Positions 9,253-16,718 of a stretch of 56,705 nucleotides of DNA are shown one piece after another. Both the position numbers and the translations under genes were made by a program. Positions within the stretch are counted from its first letter, which is position 1. Every line of letters starts with the position of its first letter. The notes below the pieces were generated by a model. The model worked only from the letters and a program-made list of their open reading frames with translations. It was not told the DNA's origin and made no database searches. Source of the stretch: an uncultured Clostridia bacterium (GTDB lineage Bacteria > Bacillota > Clostridia > Christensenellales > Borkfalkiaceae); assembly GCA_947245485.1 (NCBI GenBank), contig CAMXOH010000002.1:1-56705 (forward strand), read 5' to 3'.

Positions 9253-9288
9253 TAACTTTTTATACCAAAAATTAAAAGTAAACTACAT

Positions 9289-9326
9289 AAAAAAGCCGCG
9301 CCTGAAATTAAAGACGCGGCTTTTTT
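9289..9326 (-). terminator. Intrinsic terminator of the HTH accessory locus
   Basis: The stem AAGCCGCG with CGCGGCTT has a 14-nt loop and A/T runs on both sides. It lies 9 bp past the stop of the 251-aa gene; read on the minus strand it ends in a U-run. Confidence 0.85.
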
Positions 9327-9334
9327 ATATTTAA

Positions 9335-10090
9335 TTAACAATTACCGTTAACATTACGCGGCATCACATCGAATTTTTTAGGCTCATCGATTGAAAATCT
9401 GATTTCATCAGTTTCCAAAAGCAAATTATCGTTCTTGTCGTATTGTTTTACAATATACCTGTATGACCCGTATGCAAGAGCGCAAATAGCTTTATAGTAA
9501 ATATTTTCTTCAACTTTATATGTTGCAAGCATACGGGAGCCTTTATATAAAATTACTTCGGTTCTCGCATACTCGTCACAGCAAGGCTGAAAGTAAATAT
9601 TTACCAAATCGTTGCCCGTCGAATGCTCTATTTCTGCCTTTTTGAGTAAATCTTCTCTTTTCTGCCGCGCCTGCTTGGCATAATATTTTTCCCTGTCCGC
9701 TTCAATATATTTTAAATTCAATATATAGTCGTCCGCTAAACCGTTCTTAAAACTAAATTTTAACTTTTCCAACCTGTCATTAAAGCTAATATCAATTTTG
9801 AAAACTTGTCTCTTATCATATGCGGATTTAGACACTACGCTCCATTGCCCGTTTTTAAGAATATAAACTTTCTCTAACACGTTCAAAATATTTTCTTCAT
9901 CAATAATTAATTCATAATCAACTATATTTATATCTTCGTCTTGCGTTAACGTAAACGAATCGCTTTCTTGTTCGAATTTACCGTAATCGCCTTTAACATT
10001 ATTTGATAGAAATGTTTTCGGACGGCAAACAGAGAATATAAACTCTTGACTTAAATTATTTTTAAAAAGATATTCCTGATACTTATTCAT
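9335..10090 (-). CDS. Protein of unknown family, partner of the HTH/HEPN-like protein
   Basis: I do not recognise this 251-residue protein. It has no signal peptide or membrane segment. Residues 1-125 and 165-245 look beta-rich, joined by a charged helix around 130-160 (EADREKYYAKQARQKRE). Two adjacent cysteines occur in FQPCCDEY (about 168-175). It follows the HTH gene by 13 bp with a very strong ribosome binding site (AAAGGAGG), so it should be made in excess of the first gene product, as is common for an antidote or structural partner. Codon use is AT-rich compared with its neighbours, which suggests horizontal acquisition. Confidence 0.75.
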   Translation of the reverse strand: MNKYQEYLFKNNLSQEFIFSVCRPKTFLSNNVKGDYGKFEQESDSFTLTQDEDINIVDYELIIDEENILNVLEKVYILKNGQWSVVSKSAYDKRQVFKIDISFNDRLEKLKFSFKNGLADDYILNLKYIEADREKYYAKQARQKREDLLKKAEIEHSTGNDLVNIYFQPCCDEYARTEVILYKGSRMLATYKVEENIYYKAICALAYGSYRYIVKQYDKNDNLLLETDEIRFSIDEPKKFDVMPRNVNGNC

Positions 10091-10103
10091 TTTTTTTCCT
10101 CCT

Positions 10104-11924
10104 TTAATTTAAATTACAGATATAATCTATGCAATAGCGGATATCTTCAATCGTTAACGTTACATTCGTTTTTTCAGGGTGAACGATATTGTTTCTCGCC
10201 ATTCTTAACGCATTAAGCAGTCTTTGCGTTTTGCCGTCATAATTTTCGTCCTGTACATATACGGTACAGTATTGTTTCAGCATTTCGGAAAAATCACCCG
10301 AGAAGCGATAACTGTAACGCAAAACCGCCTCTAACCGTTTGCAGAGATTTACGATTACTGTTTCCGTATTTCCTTTTTCAAGTTCATCTTCAAAATATTC
10401 TTTTGTTAGGCCGCCTATAACTTTATCTTTTTGCTTTAAGTCGGAAAAATCGGATATTACCTGCTTCCTGTACTCTGATAAGTATTCTATTATCCCCTCT
10501 ACGTTGGAACTGTAATCGGATATATTTTTACCTCTCAAATCAAAAGAGTTATAGGAATTATTATTGAAAATTTTAACAAGCTCTTTTTTTATTATATTCG
10601 ATTCGGTTCTAATTACCCCGTCGGCAAGGACGGTTAATTTGTTATCTATAGCATATTCAAACAAGTTTTTCCATTCCTTATCATTAAACATTTTATAAGG
10701 TATTTCTACGGGATGAATATTATAATTATAACTTCCCAAAACCGTTTTTATTAACGTTAAATCTTTCGTTGCCGTTAACTCTTTAATGTTTACAATACCT
10801 TCATGGATACACGATTGAATTGTAAATTCTTCTTTTGAAATATCGGGATTTGTCTTTAATTTAGCCATCCTTATTTCATATTCCGAAGCAATATACGGAT
10901 TAAATCCACAGTATTTAACTATTTCGGTATTAATTTCATTGAACTTTTCAAAGGTTTCAAAATCGCCTCTTTCCAGCGCAAGTTTAACCGTTTCTTCCAA
11001 TATTCTGACTAAGCCATGTCCTCTTCTGCGGTTTCTATCAAATATATCGCCCATAAAGAAAAAGTTTAATGAATAGTAATTCGTGTTCAGGTTTTTATAC
11101 GCATAATCGTTATTTTTGTTGGCTTGCGCCAACAGTCTTTTAAGCATATTCGTCTTATTATGCAAATAGCTTTGATGAATCAAATAAGGGTAAACATTAT
11201 ACCACACGCATTTCCTTTCGTTTTGTTCGCCCAACAAAACAGAAAGAGTTTTTTGGTTTATTCTATCGTCACAGACAATCATTTCAAAAAATTCATCGGT
11301 TAATATGCAAGGACCATTTAAAATTTTTATTTCTTTTTTAGGCAATAAATCCAAAATACTATTCTCGTTTTCAAAATAGTGTTCACGAAAATAACGATGC
11401 TTAACAACGTATTGCATACCAAGTTTAAGAGTAACTCCGCGAAGCAAATCAAGACGATTAGACAAAATAGCAAACTTTAATGCGTCCAAAATATTTAAGT
11501 GAGTTATAATATCCTTATTTTTATCACACAAAACGGCAAACACATTATAACTTCCATATTGTAATATATAATCAATAATAGTTTTGCCGTTTTCGTCTTT
11601 GAATCGACAGTTTATCCCGTCAAGTAATGTAACGTCGTCATTTTTAGCGCAAAGTTCGATTTTAGAAATATTCACTATTTCCGGCTCGGTTCTTTTACCT
11701 GTCAAAATATAATCTATCGTTACGCCGAACAATTCTGCAAGCGCAGGAAAAAATTCGATACTCGGCGAGCCGCTGTCTTTTTCCCATTTACTGATTGCTT
11801 TATCGCTTACTTGCAATTTAGCGGCAAGTTCGGCTTGCTTCCAACCTTTTTCTTTGCGAAGTTCTGCAATGGTTTTTCCTATACTGTGTTTACTGTGTTG
11901 CTCCGGTATAATCGATGAACCCAT
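10104..11924 (-). CDS. XRE-family HTH protein with ankyrin-like middle and HEPN-like C-terminal domain
   Basis: The protein is 606 residues from the ATG at 11924. A longer TTG start at 11954 is rejected because a -10 box (TATAAT, 11954-11959) sits on it and AGGAG precedes the ATG. An XRE HTH is at about 14-70 (SIGKTIAELRKEKGWKQAEL, DKAISKWE). A long helical middle contains ankyrin-like stretches such as DALKFAILSNRLDLLR. The last ~100 residues resemble HEPN folds, with R-x4-H in ARNNIVHPE followed by a conserved helix. HEPN domains with this motif are often RNases in toxin-antitoxin and defence systems. A DNA-binding RNase or a self-regulated defence sensor is plausible, but no function is established. 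It is AT-rich and co-transcribed with the 251-aa gene. Confidence 0.75.
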   Translation of the reverse strand: MGSSIIPEQHSKHSIGKTIAELRKEKGWKQAELAAKLQVSDKAISKWEKDSGSPSIEFFPALAELFGVTIDYILTGKRTEPEIVNISKIELCAKNDDVTLLDGINCRFKDENGKTIIDYILQYGSYNVFAVLCDKNKDIITHLNILDALKFAILSNRLDLLRGVTLKLGMQYVVKHRYFREHYFENENSILDLLPKKEIKILNGPCILTDEFFEMIVCDDRINQKTLSVLLGEQNERKCVWYNVYPYLIHQSYLHNKTNMLKRLLAQANKNNDYAYKNLNTNYYSLNFFFMGDIFDRNRRRGHGLVRILEETVKLALERGDFETFEKFNEINTEIVKYCGFNPYIASEYEIRMAKLKTNPDISKEEFTIQSCIHEGIVNIKELTATKDLTLIKTVLGSYNYNIHPVEIPYKMFNDKEWKNLFEYAIDNKLTVLADGVIRTESNIIKKELVKIFNNNSYNSFDLRGKNISDYSSNVEGIIEYLSEYRKQVISDFSDLKQKDKVIGGLTKEYFEDELEKGNTETVIVNLCKRLEAVLRYSYRFSGDFSEMLKQYCTVYVQDENYDGKTQRLLNALRMARNNIVHPEKTNVTLTIEDIRYCIDYICNLN

Positions 11925-11953
11925 AAAAAGTATTTCTCCTGAAATTTTTCTCA

Positions 11954-11982
11954 ATTATAACATTTAAATCACGAAAAGTAAA
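11954..11982 (-). promoter_or_regulatory. Promoter of the HTH accessory operon
   Basis: On the minus strand, TTTACT (11977-11982) and TATAAT (11954-11959) are 17 bp apart, placing transcription start near 11947 and supporting the ATG at 11924. A CTACGTA element lies just upstream (11984-11990). Confidence 0.7.
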
Positions 11983-12026
11983 CCTACGTATTTTCTACAC
12001 TAACTATAAAATTTTCAATTTATTTT

Positions 12027-12059
12027 AAAAAGAACTCTACGTAACGTAGAGTTCTTTTT
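12027..12059. terminator. Perfect palindrome, terminator of degV and possible operator
   Basis: A 15-bp perfect stem (AAAAAGAACTCTACG with its complement, loop TAA) lies between the degV 3' end and the HTH promoter. Flanking A/T runs fit an intrinsic terminator. Its core CTACGTAACGTAG repeats the CTACGTA found at 11984-11990, so it could also bind a regulator. Confidence 0.75.
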
Positions 12060-12153
12060 ATTAAGCATTGCAGTCAAAGCGCCGCAAAAAAAGCGCAAAC
12101 AGTGCATTTTACCGCAAACTACAAGGTAATAAAACCTTTTTTCCTTGATATTA

Positions 12154-13014
12154 TTATTTTAATTTTCCGAAAACGGCAAGTGTGTAAGGTCCGCAGTTGC
12201 AACCCATAGTGTAATCAATTGTATCCACGATTATCTCTTTAACGTTACTATTTCCCTTTATAAATTCCGCAAATTCCTCCGCGTCTTCTTTCACACCTGT
12301 ATGTCCGATATAAATTCGGGATTCACTTTCCAAATTCCCTTTTTCCAAGATAAAATTCTGAATTGTCTTTATGGCTTTTTTTCTTCCTATACATTTGGCA
12401 AGTAATTTAAGTTCGCCGTGAGCATCAGCCATAATCACAGGCGTTACTTTAAGCAAAGATCCTATGCTTGCGACAAACTTACTGATTCTTCCCGAACGAT
12501 TTAAAAATTTTAAGTCGCTTGGCACAAAGACAGCGAATACATTCATCCCGTTTTTATCTATCGCTCTGAATATTTCCTCGGCAGTTTTTCCGACGTTGCG
12601 GAGTTTAACCGCATATTCGAGCATTAAAGCAATTCCGTAACTTCCCGACAGACTGTTAGCTATAAAGACGCGCTGTCCGTAAGTCGCATTAATTTCTTTC
12701 GCCGAAATGAGCGCATTGTTATAAGTTGCGCTCATTCCGCCCGATATGCCGATATAAACCACGTCGAAACCGAGTTTAACGTATTTTTCAAACGTCGCGG
12801 TAAACGTATAAGGATTGATACAACTTGTAGAACAGCTCTTTGATTTAGCAAGCTCGTCGTAGAATATTTGCGCATTTTTTATCGGATGCTCAAAAGCATT
12901 AAACTCTTCATTGTCTATTGAAAAACTCATTTGAACAAAATCGATATCCATTTCTTTTAATTTTTCAGCCGAGAAACTACAACAACTATCGGTTATTATT
13001 TTTACTTTTTTCAT
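12154..13014 (-). CDS. DegV family fatty-acid-binding protein
   Basis: The 286-residue protein has the DegV N-terminal motif KIITDSCCSFSAE (4-16), then SCSTSCINPYTF and the SGGMSATYNNA loop that binds the lipid carboxylate. Family members (FakB) hand fatty acids to FakA kinase for phospholipid synthesis. No fakA is seen nearby. A good ribosome binding site (AAGGAG) precedes the ATG. The 748-bp spacer upstream carries repeated CTCTACC elements that may regulate it. It is a single-gene unit ending near the palindrome at 12027-12059. Confidence 0.9.
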   Translation of the reverse strand: MKKVKIITDSCCSFSAEKLKEMDIDFVQMSFSIDNEEFNAFEHPIKNAQIFYDELAKSKSCSTSCINPYTFTATFEKYVKLGFDVVYIGISGGMSATYNNALISAKEINATYGQRVFIANSLSGSYGIALMLEYAVKLRNVGKTAEEIFRAIDKNGMNVFAVFVPSDLKFLNRSGRISKFVASIGSLLKVTPVIMADAHGELKLLAKCIGRKKAIKTIQNFILEKGNLESESRIYIGHTGVKEDAEEFAEFIKGNSNVKEIIVDTIDYTMGCNCGPYTLAVFGKLK

Positions 13015-13143
13015 TTTAAACTCCTTATTTATTGTCTGTTTAAATCCGACAATTTCATAATAAGCAATAAGAAATGAAATTACACCCTACTTCGACTGGT
13101 TTTAACTATAAGGTTTAGAAGTGCAACTAAACGGCAAGAAACC

Positions 13144-13185
13144 CGACTCTACCGCATAAATTTTCGACTCTACCAACGGTAGAGT
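13144..13185. repeat. CGACTCTACC repeats and inverted repeat upstream of degV
   Basis: CGACTCTACC occurs at 13144-13153 and 13165-13174, exactly 21 bp apart (two helical turns). The second copy forms the inverted repeat ACTCTACC-AAC-GGTAGAGT (13167-13185). This geometry is typical of an operator; the binding protein is unknown. Confidence 0.5.
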
Positions 13186-13358
13186 TGAAATAAACGAAGT
13201 AAAACATTAAATGCTTATAAAAATTTAGTGAGTTGTAACCATATTACCTATTAGTAAAAAATTATTTCAAGAATTTACATAAACACTTTATAAACTTCCG
13301 GTAAAGCGTCGCTGCGCTCGCGCGAACCGCGCGGTTTCTCGCAACCGCTAGATTGCAC

Positions 13359-13395
13359 AAAATAAAAGCAGTAGCATTGCTACTGCCTTTATTTT
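13359..13395 (-). terminator. Terminator of the tRNA-Glu gene
   Basis: The stem GCAGTAGC with GCTACTGC (loop ATT) is flanked by A-rich and T-rich runs that extend the helix. On the minus strand it directly follows the tRNA CCA end. Confidence 0.8.
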
Positions 13396-13469
13396 GGTGA
13401 CCCTGTCGGGAATCGAACCCGAGATTGAGCCTTGAGAGGGCTCCGTCTTAACCGCTTGACCACAGGGCC
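13395..13469 (-). tRNA. tRNA-Glu (anticodon CUC)
   Basis: A 75-nt cloverleaf reads from GGCCCTG to an encoded CCA. The acceptor stem GGCCCUG pairs with CAGGGUC, including one G-U. D-stem GUC/GAC, anticodon stem GAGCC/GGCUC and T-stem UCGGG/CCCGA are all present. Anticodon loop CUCUCAA gives anticodon CUC, reading GAG. A promoter lies upstream (TTGCCA 13515-13520, TATAAT 13491-13496, 18-bp spacer) and a terminator follows immediately. Confidence 0.93.
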
Positions 13470-13490
13470 TTATTCATTTTTTGCTTTGTG

Positions 13491-13520
13491 ATTATAACAT
13501 AACCCGCTATCGTTTGGCAA
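13491..13520 (-). promoter_or_regulatory. tRNA-Glu promoter
   Basis: On the minus strand TTGCCA and TATAAT are separated by 18 bp and lie about 22 nt before the tRNA 5' end. Confidence 0.6.
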
Positions 13521-13582
13521 GCAAATTTGCAAAGCAAAATAAATAAAAATATATTTACTTTTATAATACAATAAACGTTGTT

Positions 13583-13705
13583 CGTCGTTTTTATAAGCAA
13601 ACAGAACAATGCGAACGAGCGTTTTTGAAAGGCGCGTACACTGACGTACGTAACCCGAGAAAAGCGCAGTTCAACGCAGTTATGCGACGCTTAGAAAAAA
13701 CGACG
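13583..13705. repeat. Dispersed ~124-bp imperfect palindromic repeat, copy 1
   Basis: The element begins CGTCGTTTTT and ends AAAAACGACG (terminal inverted repeats). Its core contains GACGTACGTAACCCGAGAAA and is almost identical to copies at 23570-23694 and 35457-35580. The two halves can fold on each other with the GTAC..GTAC centre as loop. It lies between the pgi terminator and the tRNA-Glu promoter. No open reading frame is shared, so it resembles a MITE or a structured intergenic repeat. Confidence 0.85.
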
Positions 13706-13720
13706 TTGTTATCATATTTT

Positions 13721-13753
13721 AATAAAGTCCGCCGTTAAACGGCGGACTTTATA
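13721..13753 (-). terminator. pgi terminator
   Basis: The perfect stem ATAAAGTCCGCCG with its complement (loop TTAAA) lies 10 bp after the pgi stop; the minus-strand reading ends in A/U-rich sequence. Confidence 0.85.
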
Positions 13754-13762
13754 TTAAACAAT

Positions 13763-15187
13763 TTAAACTATATATTTATTTTCAAGCGCTGGCGCCGAGT
13801 CCATTTCTGCTTTCTGCGCTTCGTAACCGCGCTTGCCCAAAAGCGCAAACGTCGCCTTTTTACCGTCTTCAACCCCCGGTTGGTTAAACGTGTTAATGTT
13901 AAGCAACGCGCCCGTATATGCAGTCTGCAATTCAAGAAGATACATTAACTGTCCGAGCGTAAATTCATTTACTACGGGCATATTGATTGTATAATTCATT
14001 CTGCCTGCGCGCATTAAAGCGTAAGCCGTTGCTTTGTTTTCAGCCTGTATAAGCTCCTGCATGGTGTGTCCGCCGAGGAAGCCGACGTCGGGAATATCTT
14101 CGCATCCATGCGCAATCGGCATTTCGCAGGCATACTTTCCTACCGAGATAAACGTGATTACTTTGTCGTAAGGTCCCTCTATATAGAGCTGCACCTGCGA
14201 ATGCTGGTCCGTTACGCCGAGACTCTTTACAGGAGTAGTTCCCGCATTAATAATTTTTCCGTCATAGGTTTCAGCTTTACCGAGCGACTCCGCCCAAAGC
14301 TGGCAATACCAGTCCGCCATCAATTTGAGATTATCCGAATAAGGCATTAATACGTTTATGTTCTTGCCCTGCTTCATCGTTACATATTGAAGTACGGCGC
14401 AGGCAAGCGCGGGATTGTTTTCGATTTTAGCCGAAGAACAGAGTTCATCCATATAAGCCGCGCCTTTGAGCATAGCTTTTATATCGATACCGAGCACCGC
14501 CGCAGGAAGAAGTCCTACGGGACACATTTCGGAGAACCTGCCGCCGACGCCGTCGGGAAGCACGTACTTCTTGAAAGCTCCGCCGTAACTATTATCTATT
14601 TTGATTAAATTACCGCGGCTTGCGTCCGTAGTGAAAATCATATTATCGGGAAGATTAACTCCCTTCTTTTTAAGAATATCCGCAATAATGAGATATTGCG
14701 TCATAGTTTCGCTCGTCGCGCCGGATTTGGAAATAACGTTAAAGCATGTCTTTTCGGGTTCTATTACGTCTAAAAGCGCCTGCATACGCACTGGGTCCAC
14801 GTTGTCTTCAACGTAGAACTTAGGTCCTCCGCGCTTTTCGTCAGACAATTCGTTGTAGTGCAGATGTTTAAGCGCATTGAACGCCATTATAGGTCCGAGA
14901 GCGCTTCCGCCTATACCCAAAACCACAAAGTATTTAAACTTTGCGCGCACTTCCGCCGCTGTCTTTAAAATGTCTTCGACTATCTCGTCCTGATTATAGG
15001 GAAGTTCCGTCCAACCCATAAAAAGTTCGTCTTTGCCGCGGTTTGCCTTTACGTATTCATACGCTTCTTCCGCCTGCTTTGCATGCGCTTTAAGTTCGCT
15101 GTCTTTTATTCCCTTTGCGCCGAGAGATTTCTCCATCATATAGTTAAAATCTACCGTGACGCGCTGACTTTCGTTATAATTAGCCAT
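13763..15187 (-). CDS. pgi: Glucose-6-phosphate isomerase
   Basis: The 474-residue cytoplasmic enzyme interconverts glucose-6-phosphate and fructose-6-phosphate. Motifs are GIGGSALGP, SKSGATSET (phosphate binding), GGRFSEMCPVG with the catalytic Glu, and DQHSQVQLYIEGP (PGI signature region). The length fits the shorter Gram-positive/archaeal-like Pgi rather than the 550-aa E. coli type. The ribosome binding site is GGAGGG. The promoter is TTGACT (15241-15246) and TATAAT (15218-15223), 17 bp apart. It links the amino-sugar operon to glycolysis. Confidence 0.95.
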   Translation of the reverse strand: MANYNESQRVTVDFNYMMEKSLGAKGIKDSELKAHAKQAEEAYEYVKANRGKDELFMGWTELPYNQDEIVEDILKTAAEVRAKFKYFVVLGIGGSALGPIMAFNALKHLHYNELSDEKRGGPKFYVEDNVDPVRMQALLDVIEPEKTCFNVISKSGATSETMTQYLIIADILKKKGVNLPDNMIFTTDASRGNLIKIDNSYGGAFKKYVLPDGVGGRFSEMCPVGLLPAAVLGIDIKAMLKGAAYMDELCSSAKIENNPALACAVLQYVTMKQGKNINVLMPYSDNLKLMADWYCQLWAESLGKAETYDGKIINAGTTPVKSLGVTDQHSQVQLYIEGPYDKVITFISVGKYACEMPIAHGCEDIPDVGFLGGHTMQELIQAENKATAYALMRAGRMNYTINMPVVNEFTLGQLMYLLELQTAYTGALLNINTFNQPGVEDGKKATFALLGKRGYEAQKAEMDSAPALENKYIV

Positions 15188-15217
15188 TGCTCCCTCCGAA
15201 AATAATTTCTACCTATT

Positions 15218-15246
15218 ATTATACTATATTTTTTTAATAGAGTCAA
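15218..15246 (-). promoter_or_regulatory. pgi promoter
   Basis: On the minus strand TTGACT and TATAAT are separated by 17 bp, about 31 nt before the start codon. Confidence 0.7.
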
Positions 15247-15285
15247 TAGCGGACTTTTGAAATTTTAAGAAAAGAGCCTTATAAT

Positions 15286-16053
15286 TTACGCCGTCTGCAT
15301 AATCAGTTTTGCAAGTGCGGTTGCGTTTTTACTGCCGATTATTACCGCTCCCATATCCACCGCCGTGTTCACGTCCGACAAAGTGACGGCTCCGTCCGCC
15401 TTTATGGTGCATTTATCCTTAACCGCGGCTTTAACGCGCGATATTGTTTCTGCAATATCGAACGAAATTCCGTTCAAACCGTCCGCCGAATAACTTTCCG
15501 TAGATACGCGTATGGACGGTATGCCGCAATCGGCGGCAAGACTGCAAAGGCGTGTTATTTCATGCTCGTTCAAAAGCGGACTCTGAATGTTTATTCGCAG
15601 CGAATGGTTTTTACAAGCCGATTTAAGTTTTTTAAATTCGCGCTTAATATAATTCCAGTTGCCGTCCTTAACGTATGAAACGGGCGCGGTAACTTCCGCC
15701 TCGTCCGCGCCGTCGCGGAACGCATGTTTTACGGCGTCTATTTTCGTCTTGAAAGTGTCACCGCCGTGCGGGTAAGAGATACAGGCAATAAGCGAAACGC
15801 GCGGATTGGAACCCAAATAATTTACGCAAGGTTTGATTTGATTTGGAAGAACGCAAATCGCACCGAGTTTCAGCGATGTTGCGTCCTGACACGCTTTGCG
15901 CAAAGTAACCTTATCGATTGTCGTATCGGTAAGATTGTATTCGAGTTTTCCTATCTGCGCCTGCGCCGCTTGAAGATTCATTCTGCGCTTAAATTCGGTA
16001 AACTCTTCGCGTTCCTCTTCTGTGAAATCGGAAATTTCCGTGTAATCGGGCAT
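15286..16053 (-). CDS. DeoC/aldolase-family protein lacking the Schiff-base lysine
   Basis: The protein is 255 residues from the ATG at 16053, which has an AAGGT ribosome binding site; a longer start at 16125 has none and overlaps a -10 box. The barrel aligns with deoxyribose-5-phosphate aldolase: LTDTTID, GADEAEV, and IRVSTESY in place of IKTSTG. The Schiff-base Lys (E. coli Lys167) is therefore Arg, and the active-site Asp102 equivalent is Glu. The second Lys (Lys201 equivalent) is kept in CTIKADGA. A normal aldolase reaction is unlikely; a changed or non-catalytic role is inferred. No other deoxynucleoside genes are nearby. The extended N-terminus is charged. Confidence 0.8.
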   Translation of the reverse strand: MPDYTEISDFTEEEREEFTEFKRRMNLQAAQAQIGKLEYNLTDTTIDKVTLRKACQDATSLKLGAICVLPNQIKPCVNYLGSNPRVSLIACISYPHGGDTFKTKIDAVKHAFRDGADEAEVTAPVSYVKDGNWNYIKREFKKLKSACKNHSLRINIQSPLLNEHEITRLCSLAADCGIPSIRVSTESYSADGLNGISFDIAETISRVKAAVKDKCTIKADGAVTLSDVNTAVDMGAVIIGSKNATALAKLIMQTA

Positions 16054-16128
16054 AATTTTTACCTTCTTTTTTAAATTTTTATTATTTTCCGCAATTTTCT
16101 TACTTGCGTAAACCGCTATAATCATTAT

Positions 16129-16365
16129 ATGTTTATAGGCGCTTTGTATTTGTTTTTAACATTCGTTATCTGTTTTATTCTCGTGCATTTTATAAAACTT
16201 GCATATATCGGGTTAATGAGCATGAAAAAGAAACCCGAACCGCCTCCCCAGCCTAAACGCGAAAAGCCCGAGCCGAAGCCCGAGCCTGTCTATTACATAG
16301 TCGAGAAAAAACGGACGAAAAAATCGTCGTATTCCGAACCTAAGGAAATTAAGTTTAAAAAATGA
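16129..16365 (+). CDS. Small single-pass membrane protein with Pro/Lys-rich tail
   Basis: The 78-residue protein has a hydrophobic segment at about 3-30, then a KKKPEPPPQPKREKPEPKPE stretch and a basic tail ending KEIKFKK. I recognise no family. No ribosome binding site precedes the ATG; a TATAAT (16117-16122) ends 6 nt before it, which suggests a leaderless transcript, though no good -35 is seen. It converges on rsfS with a 2-bp gap. The coding call rests on the sensible membrane-plus-tail build and lack of an overlapping gene. Confidence 0.65.
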   Translation: MFIGALYLFLTFVICFILVHFIKLAYIGLMSMKKKPEPPPQPKREKPEPKPEPVYYIVEKKRTKKSSYSEPKEIKFKK

Positions 16366-16367
16366 AA

Positions 16368-16718
16368 TCAGTCTTCCCAGCGGGTGAGATTACTGCCGTC
16401 CTCCCAAAGACGTTCGAGGCGGTAAAAATCGCGTTCCTCGTCGCCGAAGAGATGAACTATTACGTCCGCATAGTCTAAGACCGCCCAGCGTCCGCCCTGT
16501 ATGCCCTCGCTTCTCTGCGGAACAAGAGCGTGTTCCTTTTTGAGTTTTTCTTCAAGGTTTTCCGCAATGGACTTAACCTGCGTTTTAGACCTTCCGCCCG
16601 CGATTATGAAATAGTCGCAAAGGCTTGTTTTATCTTCTACCGCAATATAAACGATACCGCTTGCCTTTCTTTCCGATAAAATAGAACAAATCAGATTGGT
16701 TTTTTCTTTACTCGTCAT
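16368..16718 (-). CDS. rsfS: Ribosomal silencing factor RsfS
   Basis: The 116-residue protein belongs to the RsfS/Iojap family (DUF143), which binds L14 on the 50S subunit and blocks subunit joining when nutrients are scarce. Recognisable parts are KASGIVYIAVEDKTSLCDYF, the SKTQVKSIAENLEE helix and GGRWAVLDYADVIVHLF. It overlaps the nadD-yqeK gene by 11 nt, as is common in Firmicutes (yqeJ-yqeK-yqeL order), with an AAAGGA ribosome binding site. Confidence 0.95.
   Translation of the reverse strand: MTSKEKTNLICSILSERKASGIVYIAVEDKTSLCDYFIIAGGRSKTQVKSIAENLEEKLKKEHALVPQRSEGIQGGRWAVLDYADVIVHLFGDEERDFYRLERLWEDGSNLTRWED

Noticed and set aside
13583-13705. CRISPR-like repeat
   Set aside because: Copies are about 10-12 kb apart, long and palindromic, without spacer units or cas genes.
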